In this document: one piece after another, positions 8,147 to 17,547 of the stretch | Layout: the number at the start of each line of letters is the position of its first letter | How positions within the stretch are numbered: the stretch's first letter is position 1 | Source of the DNA: Saprospiraceae bacterium | Lineage (GTDB): Bacteria > Bacteroidota > Bacteroidia > Chitinophagales > Saprospiraceae | DNA: 55,324 nucleotides | Direction of reading: 5' to 3' | Assembly: GCA_020630775.1 (NCBI GenBank) | Contig: JAHDIN010000012.1 | Location: 1 to 55,324, forward strand | The notes under the pieces: model-generated | Told to the model about the DNA's origin: nothing | Seen by the model: only the letters and a program-made list of their open reading frames with translations | Databases searched by the model: none | Made by a program: the position numbers and the translations under genes

Positions 8147-10710
8147 TGAACAACGATTTTAGTTGACCCAATAATCTGCTTCTTTAGACTTACACTTAAT
8201 GTGTACGTGCCAATAGGGATATTATTAAACTGTATAGATCCAGAGTCATTTAATTTCTGTAGAACAGTTTGTCCTTTTATATTGGAAATAGTAACAAGAA
8301 ATTGTTGTTGCCCTAATCCATTTACAATAAAGTTCCCAAAATTTGGATTTGGAGCAATTGTAATTCCAAGCGTATTTAAAGCACTTGTGCTAGTGAGAAT
8401 GCCATCACAATTTTCATCAATCGAATTACCAGGGACTTCTTCGGCGAGCGGATTGATATTGGGATCATTATCATCGCAATCAAATTCGTCTATGAAACCA
8501 TCTTGATCAAGATCTTCACCTTCGAGACTAGGAGCTGACGATCTAAAGTCTGGACTTACGTTTCCTAGCATACATCTAGGGATTTCTGGAAAGTCAGAAG
8601 TAATAACATAGTAAAAGTCAAACGACTGCAAGCCATTTACGGTCTCGATTTCGATAGCGGCTTCGATGCCGTTACATTCATTAAGATCTCCTTTGCCACA
8701 TATGTATTCAAAATCCTGAAAGTATTTTCCACTATAAGGTCCGCAAGGTTCTGAGATTCCATCTCCTGGTCGAAGTCCTCTCTTTAACTGAAAACTTGGT
8801 AATAACTCTTTCATATTACCGTCCTTGTCTGGTCCAAATCTATATACCACAGGGAAACCGTCAGACGCCCATCCTACATGAATGGGTTGGTCGGGAATCT
8901 CCATTGTCGTTGTGCTCCCTGGGTGCGTTGTTTCTAGGAATTCAAACATATTGCCGTGATAATGGTAACCGCTATTGTTTGTGTGCGCAGTGGCACAATC
9001 TAAAGATACTCTACCTTGTCCTTCACCTTGATTTGTCGTAGCTTCAAAAACCCAATCCCAATTATACTCTCCTGTAGCCGTGTTTTCAAATACAAATGGC
9101 AAGGCTGGAGTAGGCATCATAAATACACCATTGGTGGCGATTCCAAAATAATTCCCTGGCATATTATTATCTCGCGTTACTCTGGTTGTGTCTCCAGTAA
9201 ACTGTGGATTCGCATCTGTTCTATAAATTTTATAGTTCGGTTCAGGGACTCTGTTGTTAACATGGCAAAAATCATGATTAGGATAATTGTTACTATAGAT
9301 AATCCGCTGGTCTCCTTCAATGCGTTCCCAATAGACACTTGGAAATTGAGCTTGATCGCAACATCCAATATTTTCATCACTTAATTCATCTATGACACTA
9401 CAATCATTATCACAATCATCGATCGTTGTTTCGTCACCATTCCTAATCCCATCATTGCAAGACCAACCCGATCTGATGGCCTGTGCTTCTTCTTCAAGCA
9501 TCATTTTGATTTGTTCTTGTTCGGGAGTCAAATTATTGATTAAGTCATTGACCTCTCGTAAATCATCAATGACATCATAAAATTGTTGCGCTCCATTCTC
9601 ATCTTGAATCAATTTATATCTTGAGGTTCTAATTGCCCAAGTAAGATTACCGTCGATTAAAGCATCACTGTAATTATAAGATCTTAAGGTTAAGCCTTCA
9701 CACTCTAAATGAGGCTTGATGCTTAAGCTGTTGTTGACGCCACCAGCTTGTTGAACACCAATTAGCTCCAAGATTGTTGCATGCAGGTCTGCCACATGTA
9801 CCAAGGCTGTTTCGGTTTCACCCTTTCGAGTTACATTTTTACCTGATATAAATAACGGTACTCTTATACCACCTTCCTTTAAAGTTCCTTTTACTTGCCT
9901 GTTGGGGTAATAGGTGTTTATAGAGCTTGGTGTACCATTATCCCCCATAAAAATGATGATGGTATGCTCTCTTTCTTCTGGATCGATGCTTAGAATAAGT
10001 CTATTGATCTCATGGTCCATCGCTTCAACCATAGCTTTATAGATGGAAATGTCATCTTGACCAGTGGTAGTGTATAAGCCGTCCGGTGGCAATTGAAAGG
10101 GTGAATGTGGTGCAACATGTGCCATCCAAAGAAACCAAGGTTGAGATTGATCATCTAGCCAATCAATGGCTCTATCTGTAATATGAGTTGTTACATACTC
10201 GTCGACCTGAACTCTTTGTTCATTAGCTACTTTGTTCCATTGGTAATAATCCTGGACAGCTCCAGTAAACAATCCTTCGTAATAGTCGACCCCATGTTCT
10301 GCTGGGTGATCAAAATCATTATTATCGCCAATATGCCATTTGCCAACCACGGCCATATTGTAGTCTATAGGACTTTCTTCTTTTATTCTATTAAATAATG
10401 AAGTATGGTCAGTCGATAAAGCACCTGGCACAGACATCACGCCAGTCTTAATGCCATATTTTCCAGACATGATTGAGGACCTTGTAGGTGTACAAGATGG
10501 TGTAGCCCAACAATTTGTAAAATTTAAACCATTTTCTCGTAGTGAATCTAAAGTGGGTGTAATGGGCTTATCTCCGGGAATATCATACCCATTAATAGCA
10601 TCAATGCCTAAATCATCTGCAATGATTAGGAGGATGTTGGGACTTTGATTTTGAGCTTGAGTTATGTAATGTGTACATAAAATGAGACTAAGAAGGATGA
10701 TCCTTTTCAT
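8143..10710 (-). CDS. Secreted sulfatase fused to YHYH and MopE-like modules, T9SS cargo
   Basis: A multi-domain secreted protein (855 aa from my start). The frame extends to 10845, but the signal peptide MKRIILLSLILCTHYITQAQ begins at 10710, so I start there. Residues about 24-450 are a type I sulfatase: PNILLIIADD with metal Asp32/Asp33, SCTPTRSSIMSG with Cys73 of CxPxR as the formylglycine site, GKWHIGD, and MGDNGT. Next comes a cysteine-rich motif (CNDGIRNGDETTIDDC), then a YHYH domain (about 490-740, NSGYHYHG near 580), a MopE-like calcium motif (DQDGFIDEFDCDDNDPNINP) and a T9SS sorting domain at the C-terminus. It probably desulfates an algal or host polysaccharide at the surface. No maturase gene is in the window. 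The small downstream gene overlaps by four bases. Confidence 0.88.
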   Translation of the reverse strand: MKRIILLSLILCTHYITQAQNQSPNILLIIADDLGIDAINGYDIPGDKPITPTLDSLRENGLNFTNCWATPSCTPTRSSIMSGKYGIKTGVMSVPGALSTDHTSLFNRIKEESPIDYNMAVVGKWHIGDNNDFDHPAEHGVDYYEGLFTGAVQDYYQWNKVANEQRVQVDEYVTTHITDRAIDWLDDQSQPWFLWMAHVAPHSPFQLPPDGLYTTTGQDDISIYKAMVEAMDHEINRLILSIDPEEREHTIIIFMGDNGTPSSINTYYPNRQVKGTLKEGGIRVPLFISGKNVTRKGETETALVHVADLHATILELIGVQQAGGVNNSLSIKPHLECEGLTLRSYNYSDALIDGNLTWAIRTSRYKLIQDENGAQQFYDVIDDLREVNDLINNLTPEQEQIKMMLEEEAQAIRSGWSCNDGIRNGDETTIDDCDNDCSVIDELSDENIGCCDQAQFPSVYWERIEGDQRIIYSNNYPNHDFCHVNNRVPEPNYKIYRTDANPQFTGDTTRVTRDNNMPGNYFGIATNGVFMMPTPALPFVFENTATGEYNWDWVFEATTNQGEGQGRVSLDCATAHTNNSGYHYHGNMFEFLETTHPGSTTTMEIPDQPIHVGWASDGFPVVYRFGPDKDGNMKELLPSFQLKRGLRPGDGISEPCGPYSGKYFQDFEYICGKGDLNECNGIEAAIEIETVNGLQSFDFYYVITSDFPEIPRCMLGNVSPDFRSSAPSLEGEDLDQDGFIDEFDCDDNDPNINPLAEEVPGNSIDENCDGILTSTSALNTLGITIAPNPNFGNFIVNGLGQQQFLVTISNIKGQTVLQKLNDSGSIQFNNIPIGTYTLSVSLKKQIIGSTKIVVQ

Positions 10711-10828
10711 TGTATAATTTGTAGAGTCAAGTAAGAATGGAGTTGGTCTGAACAATTTAGACTCATTTAACTTATATAAGTTTAATGGTTTTAATAAAAT
10801 TTTCAAATTTGTATAACGTTCTTTAAAG

Positions 10829-11257
10829 ATGAAAAATACATTCAAACTATCCGCCTTTTCGATTGCTATTCTTGTAATGTCCCTTAACTACCTTTGTGCA
10901 CAAAGTCCGATTGGTGTATGGAAGACGATTGACGATGAAACAGGTGAAGCTAGATCTCACGTTGAGATTTTTGAAGAAGATGGCAAATTGCATGGAAAAA
11001 TTGTCCATTTAATTGATCCTTCTTCAGATGTATGTAATTCATGTACTGGCGAGAGGCATGGCCAAAAATTAGTTGGGATGGAAATTCTTTGGGATATGAA
11101 ACAAAAGAGTTCCGAATGGTCAGGAGGAAAAATATTTTCCCCCACTAAGGATAAAACCTACAAATGTAAACTTTGGCTTGAGGACGATAATACTTTAAAG
11201 GTGCGTGGTTATGTAGCATTATTTTATAGAACACAGACTTGGTATCGTGTCAAGTAA
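10829..11257 (+). CDS. DUF2147 exported protein
   Basis: A 142-aa protein with a signal peptide (MKNTFKLSAFSIAILVMSLNYLCAQ). The mature part matches DUF2147: SPIGVWKTIDDETGEARSHV, then DGKLHGKI, a CNSCTG turn, and the C-terminal RGYVALFYRTQTWYRV. The family forms a small lipocalin-like beta barrel in the periplasm and has no established reaction. The gene is divergent from the sulfatase with about 118 bases between starts and contains a near -7 match (CAAATTTG) in the leader. Its stop is directly followed by the stop of the convergent aldo/keto reductase gene. Confidence 0.85.
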   Translation: MKNTFKLSAFSIAILVMSLNYLCAQSPIGVWKTIDDETGEARSHVEIFEEDGKLHGKIVHLIDPSSDVCNSCTGERHGQKLVGMEILWDMKQKSSEWSGGKIFSPTKDKTYKCKLWLEDDNTLKVRGYVALFYRTQTWYRVK

Positions 11258-12148
11258 TTAAGGCACTCTTTGGCCTTCTGCAGCTTCTAACAGCATGTAC
11301 CATTCTTCATTGGTTAAGTTTATTTTAGTTGCTTTTAAAGCACTATCTACTCTTTCAGTTTTGGTCGTCCCTAAAATGGGTACAATTCCTGAAGGATGCT
11401 TCATTAACCAGGCTAGCAGAATTTGATCTGTTTTAGCGTCATATTTTTCAGATAGCTTTTTTGTTACCTTTCTTATCCTATTAAAATCTTCACGACCCTC
11501 TTCAGAAAATATAGCACCTCCTCCAAAAGGAGACCATGCTGTTGGTGTGATTCTATGTTTAATACATTGATCAAGCAATCCGTTTTTGAAAGGGGTTCTA
11601 TATGAAATAGAGATTTCAATTTGGTGATTATCTAGTTTAAAGTAATCGTTAAGCATTGAAAATTGCGAAGTTGAGAAGTTGGAAACACCAAAAAATTTGA
11701 CTTTGCCAGAAGACTTGAGTTGTGTAAAGGCTTCAGCTATTTCATCAGGTTCCATCAAGTAGTCTGGACGATGGATTAGAAGCAATTCTATTTGATCTAT
11801 GTTTAATTGCTTTAGTGAATTTTCAGCTGACCAAATGATATGTTCTTTGGTAGAATCATAACTTTTCAGTTGATGATCAGGTCTTCTCTCGCTGAGCATT
11901 TTTATGCCGCACTTTGTTGTGATTTTTAGCTTAGACTTTAGATCTGGCCTACGTGCAATTAACTCACCAAAATGTGCTTCTTCACTGTAGTCTCCATAAA
12001 TGTCAGCATGATCAAAGTCGACCAAACCATTTTCAAGACAATGATCTACAAAATTTTCTAGTTGTTGACTATCCATTTTAGCGCCCCATTCTCCTAAACG
12101 CATGGTACCTACGATGAGCGGTGAATCAAACATATTTGCTGTTTTCAA
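11258..12148 (-). CDS. Aldo/keto reductase, YdhF type
   Basis: A 296-aa cytosolic NADPH-dependent oxidoreductase of the AKR superfamily. The catalytic tetrad is visible: Asp46 and Tyr51 in FDHADIYG, Lys79 in ITTKCG and His126 in LLIHRPD. The C-terminal cofactor segment includes VPILGTTKTERV. Length and motifs fit the E. coli YdhF-like subgroup, broad-specificity aldehyde/ketone reductases. A second possible start (Met6) would shorten it by five residues. It is monocistronic between a convergent DUF2147 gene (stops adjacent, no gap) and the divergent giant adhesin gene. The physiological substrate cannot be told from the sequence. Confidence 0.9.
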   Translation of the reverse strand: MKTANMFDSPLIVGTMRLGEWGAKMDSQQLENFVDHCLENGLVDFDHADIYGDYSEEAHFGELIARRPDLKSKLKITTKCGIKMLSERRPDHQLKSYDSTKEHIIWSAENSLKQLNIDQIELLLIHRPDYLMEPDEIAEAFTQLKSSGKVKFFGVSNFSTSQFSMLNDYFKLDNHQIEISISYRTPFKNGLLDQCIKHRITPTAWSPFGGGAIFSEEGREDFNRIRKVTKKLSEKYDAKTDQILLAWLMKHPSGIVPILGTTKTERVDSALKATKINLTNEEWYMLLEAAEGQRVP

Positions 12149-12373
12149 TACTTCATGTTTTATGAGTCAAATATAGTGGGTAGCCTGATGATTCTTAAAT
12201 TCTATAACAACAGGAATGCTAAGAAAGCAAATTAGAAACCGACGATTTACAGGAATTCTAGAAGTTTAATATTGATATAAAGTTAAACTGTGGACAATGC
12301 CCAGAAACATAGACAGCTTATACATTTACATTTCATATATATATGTTAATTTTATGTATAATCATATCAAACA

Positions 12374-15300
12374 GTGACTAAAATACTTAATCATTTAATC
12401 GTATTCTTCCTTTTTACATGCATTTGGTCCAATCTTAATGCTGAAGGAACAAGAGAATTAGCGCCAAATCCAAACATAAATATTGATGGAACTATTATCA
12501 ATGATATAGCAGCTCTGCATTTAGATAATGCAGAATTTAACTTTTTTGGTTCTTTTGACAATCCTAATGAACAAGGAAGACTATTTATACATGTGGCGAA
12601 TCCAGATCAAGAAGGTATATTTCTAGGCTTTAGTAATCCGCATCTCAATTTAAATAATGCGAATCCAATAGATATAGAATTTATTTATAGAGTTCTAGAT
12701 CCTAATGGTAATGTAGTTTACGGACCAATTAGGGTTTTGCCTAATGAAGCAGGTCCGGGGATCATTGAAAGTTGGAACGAAGCTGTTAACGGTCCTACTC
12801 AATTAGGAAATGCAAATGGATACACTGCTTTAGAAATTACACCAGCAGATCTCACATCTCAAGGTTGGTCAGGAAAAGGCGATTACTATATTGAGTTTGA
12901 TGCTATAGATAACGATGAATTTTTGATTGATTATTGGGATATATCTGTAGCGGATGTATCTAATGCTGCACCTATCGAAAAAAAAGGAAGAGTTTGGTCA
13001 TTTAGTTGGGCGCTTTTTGCTATCAATGATTTTGGTTTTCCTAACCGACCATTTAATGGTTCGTTTTATGTGTGTGCGCCTGATGTTTCTGATCCAGATG
13101 CTGCCTACATCACTAAGATTGATTTTAATAACTCAGGATTTAGGCCTGCTGCATTCAATATTGCATTCAATAGTTTTGGTGTAACGGAGTCAGGAATTAT
13201 TTCTGAAGATCGAAAAAGTTTTGAAGGAGGAAATTTAACGAAAGCGGAATACCCCATATTTTTAAATGATCCTGTTGATATCTGTAAAACAGCCACGATC
13301 GGAGAATTGGATTTTAACGGTGTAGCTCGTTGTGATGCAGATAGTTTCTGCATCAATATTCAAAGTGATAAAGCAGGTCAAGTTGATATAATTTTAGATT
13401 TCGATGGTGAAGATGATGTCTATACACCAAATACACGGGATGTTTTGTTAAGTATTGATATTGATCAATCTCAAATTAATCAACCCATTTGTATTGATTG
13501 GGATGGTTTAGATGGTTTAGGCAATCGATTACCCGAAGATGCTTCTTCTAGAATTCCAGTTTTCCTTTCTTATTCACAAGGTATTTATCATTTTCCAGTG
13601 TATGATGCAGAATTGATGACCAATGGTTTTCAAATTGAATCAGTAAGACCTACTGGTCCCGAACCATTGCTTTATTATGATGATTCAAATATATCTGTAC
13701 CATCTGGTAGTGGCGAACCTGCAGTTCAATTAGCAGGATGTGTTTTACCTTGTCATCGTTGGACAAATTACACACAACCTAATACCGTTGGTTTTGGAAA
13801 CTTATGCACAATTAATTCTTGGTGGTTTTCACAACAAACTATTACTAAGGATGTATTTAACTTACCAGGATATTTTACTTGTGAAGTAGAAGGTCCAGAT
13901 GTGATTTGTGACAACCAAGAAGCTGTTTTAATGGCTTCTGTAGAGGTCACCCCATTTAATACGGTAGCTGGAGACTTGTTTCAAATTAATTGGTCTGGTC
14001 CTTCAATTACCTCTACGCCTTCCGGTGTTGAAGTTACTGTAGACGAACCAGGTGTTTATGAGGCAACCTTATTTGTAGTGAATCAAGTAAGAGATTCTTG
14101 TTTTTACACATGCACTAAATCGATAGAAGTATTACCAGCTAGTGAGAGTACTATTGATACAACTTTAGTAGCAGGAGATATTCTTGAGATTAATGGAGAG
14201 AGTTATAGCCAAGAAGGTGTGTTCATGCAAACCTTATTGGCAAGTAATGGTTGCGATAGTATTCTTACAATTAATTTGCAATTCGAAGCCATTCCTTTTG
14301 AAGCGAGTTGCAATATTACCGGTCCAAGAACGAATTGTTTAACTGATACTTCAGCACTTAATTTGACTTTCAGGGTAGAACCTCCAGAGGCTATATTTCC
14401 AGATATTGAAAGTATATCATGGACAGGACCTGGTATAGCTAGTGGACAAGATGATAATATTTTGTTCCATACTGGTGGAGGTGTTTATATGGCGACCTTT
14501 ACTTATTTTGATGTCGATGGTATTTTACAAGAACGATCTTGTGAATATGAAGTAGAAGAATTACCTATTTCCTTTTCACAAATTGATACCTCAATGTTTT
14601 TAGGCGAGACATTGACAATTAATGGTCAAACATTTAACCAAGAAGGTATTTTTAATCAAGTGCTAACCAACTCATTTGGTTGTGATAGTACTGTGACCAT
14701 CGTTTTAAATGTAAATGAGCCTTTGTATCAATGTGATATTTCTGGTCCAAATACTATTTGTGAAGATGCTACTGGTACCTTAAATCTTTCATCTTTTGTT
14801 TCTCCTCCAGGTGCACCAATACCTCCCGTATCTTCTGTAGAATGGACAGGACCTGGTTTAATTCAATCTCAAGGATTTAGTGTTAATGTTAATGAGCCTG
14901 GGGATTATACAGCTAATTTAAATTGGATAAATGCAATAGGAGAGGCTAGATCAACTACTTGTAGTTTTAGTGTTGGTCTTGAAACGGCAAGTGAAGAAAC
15001 AATTCAGTTGACCATCGTAGAAGGGGATGTGATTTTAGTAAATGGTCAAGCAATAGATGCTGAAGGTACTTATGTTCAGGAATTGGTTGCTTCAAATGGA
15101 TGTGATAGTATTTTGACTATAAATGTGACTGAAGAATTTTCGATCGTTAGTTATGATTTAGACGATTGTCAATCTGTGGATTATTCAAAATTTACGCCAG
15201 CATATCCTAATGAATTAAGTTGCGGGGTAGTTGTAGGCAATCACGTCTATAGAAATAATCCTTCTGTTAATGCGCATTCATGTACGCCTGGAGTTGACGG

Positions 15301-16939
15301 GGCTGCGGCATTGTGTATTGATGCTTCTGAAGACTGCACTTTCAATGCAGATGATGATAAAGCATTGAGATTTGATATTCATCTTTTTCCCCACCCTGGT
15401 GAAGAAATAAATATCACTGGTTTAAGATTTTTTGAGCAAGCGCCAAATGATTTTCAGTGGATAGTTGGTACTACTGGGCCGAACAATTTTCCAACTCGAT
15501 ATGGAATAAGAATATTAAGCAATGGTTCCGAAATATTCAGACAAGAAGATATTCCTACAGATTTTAACTGGTCGCAAGAGGATTTCAACTTTGTTGGCTT
15601 GTCAGGCTTTACTATAACTGAAGAAACAATTCTATCATTTGAATTACTGCCTTATTGTTTGGTAGGGAAGGACGCAGATGTTTCAGTTTGGGATGTAGAT
15701 AATATATCATTAAGAGGTACATGCATAAATGGTGCATCTAGGTCTTTACTTAGTGGTACATTATTTAATGCGGATAATATGCATATACCGTTCGCGGAGG
15801 TTGAGTTACGCTTTGGGACGTTATCTCATCAGGTCAGTACAGTTGAGTCTGATATCGATGGTAACTATGCATTTGTAAATCTCCCTTCAAATAAAGATTA
15901 TATTTTAAGTGCATCTAAACGTGATGATTATTTGAATGGTGTTTCGACATTGGATTTGGTTATGATTCAACGCCATATTTTGAATTCTGATCGTTTTGAA
16001 AATCCTTATGATTACCTAGCAGCGGATATTAATAATGATCAGAAAATATCTGTTATCGATTTAATTGAGCTAAGGAAGTTGATATTAGGCATTTATGATG
16101 CGTTACCAAATAATGACAGTTGGAAATTTGGTGCACCATATCAAGAGTTGGGTATCGATAATCCTTGGAGGTTTAAAGAGGATGTATGGGCTAGAGATGT
16201 TGCTCAAGAGGAAAGAAAAGATTTAATGGGTATTAAGATTGGAGACGTGTCTCACAACGCTTCTTTTGAAGATGTTCAAAAGAGGTCTACTGATAAAGCG
16301 AAAGTGGATGTCATAAAACATGTGCTTCCTAATGGGAACTTTGAGTATAAATTTATTTTCGAGGAGTTGTCCGAATGTGCTGGCGTTCAGTTGAATTTAC
16401 CAGTTGCTAAAGGGTCGCAAATCTACAGTGAAATCTTAGATTTAGATGCAGATGTATTTATCGATAATGAAGATGATTTGCTTAATATAAGCTGGCTAAG
16501 GACTAGTGATTTAGAATTGTCTTCAAACCAGCCCTTATTTTCGATAGTTACAAATTCAAATATCGATTTAGAATCAACTATTGTATCTGGAAACTACAAC
16601 TCTGAATTCGTCTATGAATCCTTAGATACAAAGAATTTAGATCTCAATTTATTTGATGTATCTAATGGGTTTAGTGAATTGAAATTGTTGCAAAACAAAC
16701 CTAATCCATTTACCGATATTACCGATGTTGAGTTTTTTATTCCTAATCAAACAAATGTGGAATTGAATATTACAAATATCAATGGACAAGTAGTGTATTC
16801 TAAATCATTTGGGGCACATGCTGGTTATAACAAATTACAGCTTTCGAAGCAGGACTTGATAACGGATTCGGGTATTCTGATTTTGAAATTAAAAACGCCT
16901 GATCAAGAATCCAGGATTAAAATGATAATGATAAAATGA
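12374..16939 (+). CDS. Giant T9SS-secreted repeat protein with dockerin-like module
   Basis: A 1521-aa surface or secreted protein. A GTG at 12374 starts a clear signal peptide (MTKILNHLIVFFLFTCIWSNLNAEG); no ATG is better placed. Residues about 500-915 hold three repeats of roughly 140 aa, each an Ig/PKD-like part (WTGPxI ... Cys) followed by a segment ending NGCDSILTIN (near 629, 769 and 909). After a unique region come a carboxypeptidase-regulatory-like beta module (about 1120-1190), a dockerin-like EF-hand pair (YDYLAADINNDQKISVIDL, about 1210-1240) with NNDSWKFG, and a C-terminal T9SS sorting domain (LLQNKPNPFTD, from about 1437). This layout is typical of Saprospiraceae adhesins. A strong terminator follows. 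Ligand unknown. Confidence 0.85.
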   Translation: MTKILNHLIVFFLFTCIWSNLNAEGTRELAPNPNINIDGTIINDIAALHLDNAEFNFFGSFDNPNEQGRLFIHVANPDQEGIFLGFSNPHLNLNNANPIDIEFIYRVLDPNGNVVYGPIRVLPNEAGPGIIESWNEAVNGPTQLGNANGYTALEITPADLTSQGWSGKGDYYIEFDAIDNDEFLIDYWDISVADVSNAAPIEKKGRVWSFSWALFAINDFGFPNRPFNGSFYVCAPDVSDPDAAYITKIDFNNSGFRPAAFNIAFNSFGVTESGIISEDRKSFEGGNLTKAEYPIFLNDPVDICKTATIGELDFNGVARCDADSFCINIQSDKAGQVDIILDFDGEDDVYTPNTRDVLLSIDIDQSQINQPICIDWDGLDGLGNRLPEDASSRIPVFLSYSQGIYHFPVYDAELMTNGFQIESVRPTGPEPLLYYDDSNISVPSGSGEPAVQLAGCVLPCHRWTNYTQPNTVGFGNLCTINSWWFSQQTITKDVFNLPGYFTCEVEGPDVICDNQEAVLMASVEVTPFNTVAGDLFQINWSGPSITSTPSGVEVTVDEPGVYEATLFVVNQVRDSCFYTCTKSIEVLPASESTIDTTLVAGDILEINGESYSQEGVFMQTLLASNGCDSILTINLQFEAIPFEASCNITGPRTNCLTDTSALNLTFRVEPPEAIFPDIESISWTGPGIASGQDDNILFHTGGGVYMATFTYFDVDGILQERSCEYEVEELPISFSQIDTSMFLGETLTINGQTFNQEGIFNQVLTNSFGCDSTVTIVLNVNEPLYQCDISGPNTICEDATGTLNLSSFVSPPGAPIPPVSSVEWTGPGLIQSQGFSVNVNEPGDYTANLNWINAIGEARSTTCSFSVGLETASEETIQLTIVEGDVILVNGQAIDAEGTYVQELVASNGCDSILTINVTEEFSIVSYDLDDCQSVDYSKFTPAYPNELSCGVVVGNHVYRNNPSVNAHSCTPGVDGAAALCIDASEDCTFNADDDKALRFDIHLFPHPGEEINITGLRFFEQAPNDFQWIVGTTGPNNFPTRYGIRILSNGSEIFRQEDIPTDFNWSQEDFNFVGLSGFTITEETILSFELLPYCLVGKDADVSVWDVDNISLRGTCINGASRSLLSGTLFNADNMHIPFAEVELRFGTLSHQVSTVESDIDGNYAFVNLPSNKDYILSASKRDDYLNGVSTLDLVMIQRHILNSDRFENPYDYLAADINNDQKISVIDLIELRKLILGIYDALPNNDSWKFGAPYQELGIDNPWRFKEDVWARDVAQEERKDLMGIKIGDVSHNASFEDVQKRSTDKAKVDVIKHVLPNGNFEYKFIFEELSECAGVQLNLPVAKGSQIYSEILDLDADVFIDNEDDLLNISWLRTSDLELSSNQPLFSIVTNSNIDLESTIVSGNYNSEFVYESLDTKNLDLNLFDVSNGFSELKLLQNKPNPFTDITDVEFFIPNQTNVELNITNINGQVVYSKSFGAHAGYNKLQLSKQDLITDSGILILKLKTPDQESRIKMIMIK

Positions 16940-16941
16940 TT

Positions 16942-17547
16942 TTAAATGGCTGCAGTTTCGGTTGCAGCCATTTCTTTTTTCCAGCTATACCAACCGTAAG
17001 TACAGAGAATAAGGTAGACGAAAAATAAGAAGGAAACAAAGTATAAATCCTTGTAGAAATAAACGCCTATACAGATAATATCTACAACTATCCAAAATAT
17101 CCAATTCTCGATTACTTTCTGAGCAAGAAGATACTGTGCCACTAAACTGCCAACAGTAGTAAAAGCATCTATATAAGCCAAAGAAGCATCAAAATATTTA
17201 TTCATAAGCCAACCCCAAATAGGGAATAGGAAAGCAACAGTCGCCATCCATTTAATTAAGTTTTTATGATTTAAAGTACTTGTTGCTTTTACATTATTGT
17301 TGGTTGAGTCTCTATTGCTCCAAGACCACCAACCATAAATATTTAGTATTAGAAATATTATATGTAGTATAAAGTCTGAGAGAAGTTTATTGTTATAAAA
17401 TATAATTGATAACAATGAAACACTGACGATGCCAAAAGGCCAAGCCCAACTTTTTTCTTTGGTTTGAAGATAAACGCATATGATGCCCGTTATTGTAGCA
17501 ACGAATTCAAACCATTTTTGCCAATCCCATTCAATTAAGAATTCCAA
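16942..17547 (-). CDS. pnuC: PnuC-family nicotinamide riboside transporter
   Basis: A 201-aa integral membrane protein with about seven hydrophobic segments rich in Trp, the PnuC pattern: TKEKSWAWPFGIV near the N-terminus, IYGWWSW in the middle and ENWIFWIVVDIICIGVYFYK then YGWYSWKK at the end. PnuC carries nicotinamide riboside into the cell by facilitated diffusion for NAD salvage. Translation starts at a TTG directly after the stop of nhaC (TAA then TTG), with no ATG available, so it is coupled to nhaC. The last codons are formed by the terminator hairpin of the convergent gene. Some PnuC homologues carry thiamine or riboflavin instead (PnuT, PnuX); no riboswitch or NadR gene is nearby to settle this. 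Confidence 0.88.
   Translation of the reverse strand: MEFLIEWDWQKWFEFVATITGIICVYLQTKEKSWAWPFGIVSVSLLSIIFYNNKLLSDFILHIIFLILNIYGWWSWSNRDSTNNNVKATSTLNHKNLIKWMATVAFLFPIWGWLMNKYFDASLAYIDAFTTVGSLVAQYLLAQKVIENWIFWIVVDIICIGVYFYKDLYFVSFLFFVYLILCTYGWYSWKKEMAATETAAI
16944..16980 (+). terminator. Strong terminator embedded in the 3' end of pnuC
   Basis: AAATGGCTGCA (16944-16954), loop GTTTCGGT, TGCAGCCATTT (16963-16973): a perfect 11-bp stem, then C and six T. It terminates the giant adhesin transcript. The same bases encode the last residues of the convergent pnuC gene, whose stop codon touches the stem. Confidence 0.9.

Noticed and set aside
10711-10845. 45-residue N-terminal extension of the sulfatase
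   Set aside because: It precedes a complete signal peptide and would cover the divergent promoter region of the DUF2147 gene.
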